Shown here: positions 5,963-10,010 of the stretch, piece after piece
Numbering within the stretch: the first letter of the stretch is position 1
Layout of the letters: each line of letters begins with the position of its first letter
Notes under the pieces: generated by a model
Told to the model about the DNA's origin: nothing
What the model saw: only the letters and a program-made list of their open reading frames with translations
Database searches by the model: none
Origin: Candidatus Fermentibacterota bacterium
GTDB taxonomy: Bacteria; JAFGKV01
Assembly (NCBI GenBank): GCA_016928395.1
Contig: JAFGKV010000022.1
Location: 1 to 10,010 of the forward strand
Length of the DNA stretch: 10,010 bases
Direction of reading: 5' to 3'
Made by a program: the position numbers and the translations under genes

Positions 5963-8900
5963 GTCCCGCGGGCCGCCACGGGCGGTCCCCCCGGCGCCAT
6001 CGGGAACGACCGCGTGTACCCGGTAGAATGCCTGCGGAAGCACGCCCAGTGCGTCGAGATCGTCGAACTCGCCAGTCGACGGGGAACCGATGAGCTCCCA
6101 CGGCCCGTCGAGTGTAGCCGAGCGGTAGACTCGGTACCCGGCCGCCGCCTGCAGAACCGACCATGACAGGTGGACAGCCGCCTCCTCCACCGAGATGGCC
6201 AGATCGCGCACCACGAGCGGTTCCACCACCACGGTGAGCGGTATCGTCACCGCGGGCGACTCGGGATCATCCGTGCGCATGGTCACCGCCCCCTGCACGA
6301 TTCCCGTGTCAAGAGACGCGGCGTTGAAGACGAGGGTCACGGCCAGCATGCCGTCGGGTAGGACTTCCCCGGATCGTGGATAGCACTGAACCCAGGGCAC
6401 GTGTGGCTCCATGGTCAGGTGAAGGGTGCCGTTGCCCGAGTTTAGCACCACAAGCCCCGCTTCCCCCGTCTGCCCCGCCATGACCGCCGCTTCGATCTCT
6501 TCAGGCGTCACTGCCGCCGTGGGGCCGAGCAATGGTCCGTACGCAGTCTCGGTGTAGTGGAGTGTAACCGACTGGAAAGACGTGACGCGGCGGAGTTGGA
6601 CATAGTACCAGTCATTGGGCGTGACAATCGGACCCGCCGAGGCGAAGTCCTGCCAGGGCGTCCACTCGACAAGCGCCACGTCGTCAAACCACGAGAACGC
6701 CTCGCCTGCCTCGGGCCGGTCGCTGCGTACCCGCACATCGTAGTACAGGGCGCCATCGGGGACAGTCAACTCCTTGGACACATGAGTCCAGGCGGTGTCG
6801 CCGGTGATCGGCGCGGTGCTCTCTGTCCCCATCATACCCGACCCGTAGCGGGAGTCATAATACTGAATCTCGATGCAGACCCCCGCCCCGTTGTGCGTCT
6901 TGACGAAACCGTGCACAGTGGTGGGCACATACTCAAGACGCTTCAACCGCCATTCGAGATTGGTCACCACGAGACCCACGGAGTCGGGGTAGCGGCGATG
7001 ACGAATCGACCGAGCCCCGCGATATGACTCCGTGCTGTCATACCATTCGCTGGGGCTGTTGAGATTCCACAGGGTACACCCCTCGTCTTCGAAAGACCCG
7101 CCCCACAGCGTCTCGCGACCTAGCCGGTATTCCCAGCCGCCCTCGGGACCCAGCGAGTCGATGGATGAGACATTGCCCTGCCTGGCGAGTCGAAGCGGTT
7201 CGGTGATCCAGAACCCTTCCTCGAAGGTCGCAGTCCTTGCCGGAAGATAGTAGTTTCCGGTATCCACCGGCATAATGAGGGTGTCCAGATGGATACGACC
7301 TCGGGTGTTCTCGGTGTCCACGTACAGATAGGTATCCATCTCCCTAGAGCGGCGGGCAAGATGGTCCAGGATGCGGCGCCCTAGGCCACCCCGGGCAGGC
7401 TGCGGTATCCAGTCATCGATATACGCGGGAACAACGGTATACTCGTAGAACCCGCGTTCGTCGGCTTCGGCATTGAGCACCATGGTAGGAAAGGTCTCGG
7501 GGTACCGCAGATCGAAGATGAAGTTCCCCAATGAATGGGCAATCAGCCTTCCGTTGTAGACCTCAAAGCCCTGAACCACATGCGGGTGGTGGCTTATTAC
7601 TAGATCGGCGCCGGCATCGATGGCGCTCTGTCTGATCGCCCGGTTTCTGGCGGTAGGTCGCACCGAAGATGCGGCATAGTCTTCGTCGCCGTAGGGATCG
7701 GCAAGCTCGCCCGCATCGGGCTGTTCCCTGGGAACCTGGCCATACTCGTCGCCGGAGTGCGTTTCGACGATGACCAGGTCGGCGTGATCGTGAACCATGG
7801 CGATCTGTCGACCTATGTCGTAGGCGGTCATGTACGCGAATCCCGGCTTGTTCATGCCAGCATTGAGGTAGGGCTGGTAGTTGTTGTACTGGCCGGTGCG
7901 GTCGCTGGAGGCGAGGAAGGCGATAGCGGCCCCCGAGTGGGCATGAAACACGGGAAGGTAGGCCTCGTATGAGTCGAGCCCGGCACCCGAGTGGAGGATG
8001 CCGGCGCCGGTCACCACCGCCTGCGTCTCCTGGAGGCCGGGCTCCAGGTAGTCATAGATATGATTGTTCGCCAGGGTCACCACATCGATGCCCGCGTATA
8101 CCAGCCCGGCGATATTCGCGGGTGATGCCTTGAAGTAGATGGGCTTGGTAGGATGGTGTACCGGGGCGGTAGTCAGCGGGCTCTCCAAGTTGGCCACGGT
8201 GACCTGGGCCGCCGGACCCAGAAGGCAGAGAGTCGGTTCAAAGATGGCCTCGACCCCCTGGGTCGGTATAATGCCGCCGGGCTGTTCATACCCCCTGGCC
8301 AGCATGATGTCGCCCACGAAGTTCATCGTGAGGGGAAACGACGATGCCCCGGGGTCAACAGGGACTGTGCAGGAGCCGATGCCCAGGAGTTCGGTATCGT
8401 CTACGACGCGCAGGATCACCGTATAGGGGTGGTCGTCCTCCACCAGATAGGTGTGCGCCGGGTTCTGCTCCGTGCTGGTGGAGTCGTCTCCGAAATCCCA
8501 GAAGAACAGGTGTGTCTCGCTGTCAGGATCATTCACGACGGCAGAGAACTGCACATCGACGTTTCTGATCCCGCGGGCATCGCGATAGACTCCGCCTGCC
8601 GTGAAGCCGACCGTGACCTGGGGTGGGATGGGCAGGTCCGCGGTGATGTCTACGATATGGTCAAACAGGACCGAACCTGTCCCGCCGGCGTCCTGGTCGC
8701 AGACGAAGACCACGGCGTCTACCCTGGGCAGATATCCGAAGTATGCGAGCCAGTCGTCGGCGACAGGAAGCCTGTAGGTGTTCCAGGTTCCTGCGGGGAA
8801 GGCGCCCTGGTAGACCGTGACCCACGTGCCGATGTCCAGCAGCTCCGTGCCCGCCAGCGAATAGAAGAGCACATTTGCGGAATCCATCACGCCAAATCCG

Positions 8901-9229
8901 TGGATCTCCACCGAACTCTCGATGTAGCCGGCGATCTCCCAGACAAGACCCGAATCCACCTGCACTGCAGCGATGTCTTCAATCTTCCAGGTATTGCCGA
9001 AGAGCCGCAACGCGAAGGGCGATCCCTGATAGGTATTCTGGTCATCCAGCTCCCATTTCTTGGGATCGGCATCCTCTCCCGGAAAGGATCGCAATTCGAC
9101 GAGGCCGTCGTCGAAATCTTCGATGGTGGTCGAACGGCCTGCGGGCGAGCCCCAGACCTGTGCGGTATCCCCCACGACCAGAAGCCCTGTGGCAACGCCC
9201 ATGGAGAGGATATGTCGAATCGAGTGCAT
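5912..9229 (-). CDS. Secreted multidomain CapA-family protein (PKD, CapA, Ig-like and FN3 modules)
   Basis: A 1105-residue exported protein. The ATG at 9229 is chosen over 9247 because GGGAG precedes it at about seven bases. Residues 1-27 form a signal peptide. Residues about 34-200 are a beta-sandwich, carbohydrate-binding-like module. About 205-291 is a PKD domain (FFWDFGDDST, then NPAHTY). About 300-615 is the CapA/PGA_cap domain, a metallophosphoesterase-like fold: NFVGDIMLARG (303-313), ANLESPLT (346-353), LANNHIYDY (386-394), ETHSGDEYG (489-497), SHHPHVVQG (546-554) and SLGNFIFD (566-573). Next come a beta module starting GGSFEDEGC (about 710-858), an Ig/BACON-like domain (about 923-1003) and an FN3-like domain ending FYRVHAV (about 1007-1074). 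In Bacillus, CapA takes part in poly-gamma-glutamate capsule export. No capB or capC lies here, so the substrate is open; extracellular or surface hydrolysis or polymer handling is a fair guess. No C-terminal sorting signal is evident. Confidence 0.88.
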   Translation of the reverse strand: MHSIRHILSMGVATGLLVVGDTAQVWGSPAGRSTTIEDFDDGLVELRSFPGEDADPKKWELDDQNTYQGSPFALRLFGNTWKIEDIAAVQVDSGLVWEIAGYIESSVEIHGFGVMDSANVLFYSLAGTELLDIGTWVTVYQGAFPAGTWNTYRLPVADDWLAYFGYLPRVDAVVFVCDQDAGGTGSVLFDHIVDITADLPIPPQVTVGFTAGGVYRDARGIRNVDVQFSAVVNDPDSETHLFFWDFGDDSTSTEQNPAHTYLVEDDHPYTVILRVVDDTELLGIGSCTVPVDPGASSFPLTMNFVGDIMLARGYEQPGGIIPTQGVEAIFEPTLCLLGPAAQVTVANLESPLTTAPVHHPTKPIYFKASPANIAGLVYAGIDVVTLANNHIYDYLEPGLQETQAVVTGAGILHSGAGLDSYEAYLPVFHAHSGAAIAFLASSDRTGQYNNYQPYLNAGMNKPGFAYMTAYDIGRQIAMVHDHADLVIVETHSGDEYGQVPREQPDAGELADPYGDEDYAASSVRPTARNRAIRQSAIDAGADLVISHHPHVVQGFEVYNGRLIAHSLGNFIFDLRYPETFPTMVLNAEADERGFYEYTVVPAYIDDWIPQPARGGLGRRILDHLARRSREMDTYLYVDTENTRGRIHLDTLIMPVDTGNYYLPARTATFEEGFWITEPLRLARQGNVSSIDSLGPEGGWEYRLGRETLWGGSFEDEGCTLWNLNSPSEWYDSTESYRGARSIRHRRYPDSVGLVVTNLEWRLKRLEYVPTTVHGFVKTHNGAGVCIEIQYYDSRYGSGMMGTESTAPITGDTAWTHVSKELTVPDGALYYDVRVRSDRPEAGEAFSWFDDVALVEWTPWQDFASAGPIVTPNDWYYVQLRRVTSFQSVTLHYTETAYGPLLGPTAAVTPEEIEAAVMAGQTGEAGLVVLNSGNGTLHLTMEPHVPWVQCYPRSGEVLPDGMLAVTLVFNAASLDTGIVQGAVTMRTDDPESPAVTIPLTVVVEPLVVRDLAISVEEAAVHLSWSVLQAAAGYRVYRSATLDGPWELIGSPSTGEFDDLDALGVLPQAFYRVHAVVPDGAGGTARGGPRDLDAKRLDGLRVQGVDH

Positions 9230-9478
9230 GCGTGCTCTCCCGTTCATGTCGCCCCGCGATAACGAAGGACGACCTGAAGGAACGGGTCGGAACCATTCGT
9301 GTCAAAGAATCTGGGAGCCCGGCACTCGAGGAGCAAGCCGTGAGCATACAGGGCAACCGAATTGAACCCTACAACCCTGCCCGCGCAGCGAGGCTGGAAG
9401 GGCCTTCAAGCCCGACCGAAAGACCACAAGCGCGAGTGCGAGACCTGTGGTGAGGAGAGATGCATCTCTGCCGTGTTG
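9230..9478. other. Upstream region of the capA-like gene, no gene seen
   Basis: This holds the Shine-Dalgarno of the capA-like gene (GGGAG, minus, 9241-9237). An isolated minus-strand TTGACA lies at 9305-9300, but no acceptable -10 box sits at 16-18 bases, so I do not call a promoter. A perfect 14-bp palindrome AGAGATGCATCTCT lies at 9456-9469, beside a 6-bp inverted repeat ACCACA/TGTGGT (9423-9428 and 9446-9451). Open frames here have no family resemblance. Confidence 0.4.
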
Positions 9479-9565
9479 TCTCAACCCTGAAGAACCTGAC
9501 GGCGCCCATCGTCGTCAGAGGCCCGACTTGTTTCAGAGAACATGCAGAGCTCGTACCCATGCTCG
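9479..9565. repeat. 87-bp direct repeat, copy 1
   Basis: It aligns without gaps to 9888-9974. By hand count 71 of 87 bases match (about 82 percent), including 29 consecutive identical bases at 9505-9533. The copies lie in the same orientation, 409 bases apart. Read on the minus strand, each copy carries an ATG just after the identical core (9509 and 9918). Copy 1 is followed by hexamer-periodic sequence at 9579-9620. Confidence 0.8.
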
Positions 9566-9578
9566 ACTGCCCCAGCTC

Positions 9579-9620
9579 GCCGACTACGATTACGACAACG
9601 AGAGCGAGAGCGATACCGAA
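9579..9620. repeat. Degenerate hexamer tract (TACGAT/AACGAG type)
   Basis: Seven hexamers in a row, most of the form NNCGAN: GCCGAC, TACGAT, TACGAC, AACGAG, AGCGAG, AGCGAT, ACCGAA. The tract at 9959-9997 has the reverse-complement unit CTCGTA (TACGAG on the other strand), so the same hexamer type accompanies both 87-bp repeats. Confidence 0.55.
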
Positions 9621-9680
9621 CCCGCCCCGGCGGGCGACTGACGATCGCCCCTGCAAGGTAGGTTGACATCGTCTCCGTAG

Positions 9681-9702
9681 GGGAGGGCGCCCCTGCCCTC
9701 CC
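9681..9702. repeat. GC-rich hairpin (8-bp perfect stem)
   Basis: GGGAGGGC (9681-9688), six-base loop, GCCCTCCC (9695-9702). No T-run follows on either strand, so it does not look like an intrinsic terminator. It more resembles the short palindromic repeats (REP-like) that populate intergenic DNA. It lies between the first 87-bp repeat and the heptamer array. Confidence 0.55.
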
Positions 9703-9739
9703 GCACGCCGCTGCGCACCTCTAGATGCTGGCCGCGCCT

Positions 9740-9879
9740 GATAGCTGAGGGCCGATAGCTGACAGCCGACAGCCGATAGCTGACAGCCGATAGCCGATAG
9801 CCGATAGCCGATAGCCGACAGCTGATAGCCGACAGCCGACAGCCGACAGCCGATAGCTGACAGCCGACAGCCGATAGCC
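9740..9879. repeat. Tandem heptamer array, 20 units of GAYAGCY
   Basis: Twenty consecutive seven-base units, 140 bp in total. Nineteen fit GAYAGCY exactly, with only T/C variation at unit positions 3 and 7 (GATAGCC, GACAGCC, GATAGCT, GACAGCT). Unit 2 (GAGGGCC, 9747-9753) is degenerate. Three units make 21 bases, so every frame shows a seven-residue period, which produces artefactual open frames such as LSAIGYR on the minus strand. Similar short tandem heptanucleotide repeats are known from cyanobacteria and other bacteria. Confidence 0.92.
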
Positions 9880-9887
9880 GGCCATAC

Positions 9888-9974
9888 TCTCATCCTTGAG
9901 AGACTTGAGTGCACCCATCGTCGTCAGAGGCCCGACTTGTTTGAGAGTACATCCTGACCTCGTACTCATACTCG
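9888..9974. repeat. 87-bp direct repeat, copy 2
   Basis: Partner of 9479-9565; the 29-base identical core is at 9914-9942. It begins nine bases after the heptamer array and runs into the hexamer tract. On the minus strand the ATG at 9918 opens MGALKSLKDESMAGYR and then enters the heptamer array. Confidence 0.8.
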
Positions 9975-9997
9975 TACTCGGAATACTCGTACTCGGA
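9959..9997. repeat. Hexamer tract (CTCGTA type)
   Basis: Units CTCGTA, CTCATA, CTCGTA, CTCGGA, then ATA, CTCGTA, CTCGGA. It overlaps the end of the second 87-bp repeat. A 6-bp stem CGGAGC/GCTCCG with a four-base loop follows at 9994-10009, at the window edge, so the element may continue beyond the window. Confidence 0.65.
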
Positions 9998-10010
9998 GCT
10001 GCGGCTCCGA

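Noticed and set aside
5970-5989. Possible terminator hairpin just after the PP-loop gene
   Set aside because: An imperfect GC stem (GGGCCGCC against GGCGGTCCC) but no T-run, and it lies inside the capA-like coding region.
8153-9262. 369-codon plus-strand open frame opposite the capA-like gene
   Set aside because: It is fully antisense to a strongly supported gene, has no domain-like sequence, and long shadow frames are common in GC-rich DNA.
9277-9305. Promoter for the capA-like gene
   Set aside because: A perfect minus-strand TTGACA is present at 9305-9300, but the hexamer 17 bases on (TTCCTT) is not a -10 box.
9447-9669. Short open frames over the first 87-bp repeat and hexamers
   Set aside because: The Asp/Tyr/Asn/Glu-rich translation comes from the hexamer tract, and frames on both strands are open.
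9740-9879. CRISPR array
   Set aside because: The units are seven-base tandem repeats with no spacers, and no cas gene is present.
9369-9969. Minus-strand open frames with seven-residue repeats (LSAIGYR type)
   Set aside because: They are produced by the heptamer array: 21 bases give a seven-codon period free of stops. No ribosome-binding site or non-repeat conserved domain supports them.

Overview
The window is GC-rich bacterial DNA with long single-copy genes, several of them envelope-related. An LptD-type outer-membrane protein means the organism is a Gram-negative (diderm). The LptD carries a DLHCW motif near its C-terminus, which I associate with LptD proteins of the FCB group (Bacteroidetes and relatives). 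The C-terminal FN3-type and Ig-like modules of the secreted CapA protein suit an uncultivated FCB-related or delta-like candidate phylum. This placement is inference, and no rRNA or other phylogenetic marker is present.

Layout. (1) Positions 1-759, plus strand: the 3' part of a type I periplasmic substrate-binding protein of the branched-chain amino acid (LivJ) type, cut by the left edge. (2) 787-4269, plus: a complete lptD/ostA gene, 27 bases downstream of gene 1 and in the same frame, so the two are probably co-transcribed. (3) 4278-4544, minus: an unrecognised 88-residue protein with a four-cysteine motif. It converges on lptD with only 8 bases between stops. A near-consensus sigma70-type promoter and a strong Shine-Dalgarno precede it, and a perfect 14-bp palindrome covers its -35 box. 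(4) 4545-4945: a divergent intergenic region holding that promoter and, on the plus strand, two very short ORFs chained by ATGA and TAATG overlaps into the next gene. (5) 4946-5962, plus: a PP-loop ATPase fused to a C-terminal NFACT-R-like domain, probably a sulfur-transfer tRNA-modification or related RNA enzyme. (6) 5912-9229, minus: a large secreted protein with a CapA (poly-gamma-glutamate capsule type) phosphoesterase-like domain between a PKD domain and several beta-sandwich modules. Its 3' end overlaps gene 5 by 51 bp. (7) 9230-10010: no convincing gene. It holds a tandem array of twenty heptamers (GAYAGCY), two copies of an 87-bp direct repeat, hexamer tracts and a GC-rich hairpin.

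The genes do not form one pathway. Genes 1 and 2 look like an envelope transcription unit, gene 6 is an independent secreted or surface protein, and gene 5 is an RNA-metabolism gene. The least explained parts are the small cysteine protein with its promoter-palindrome, the chained leader ORFs before the PP-loop gene, and the composite repeat region at the right end. I see no phage, transposase, CRISPR array or defence system.
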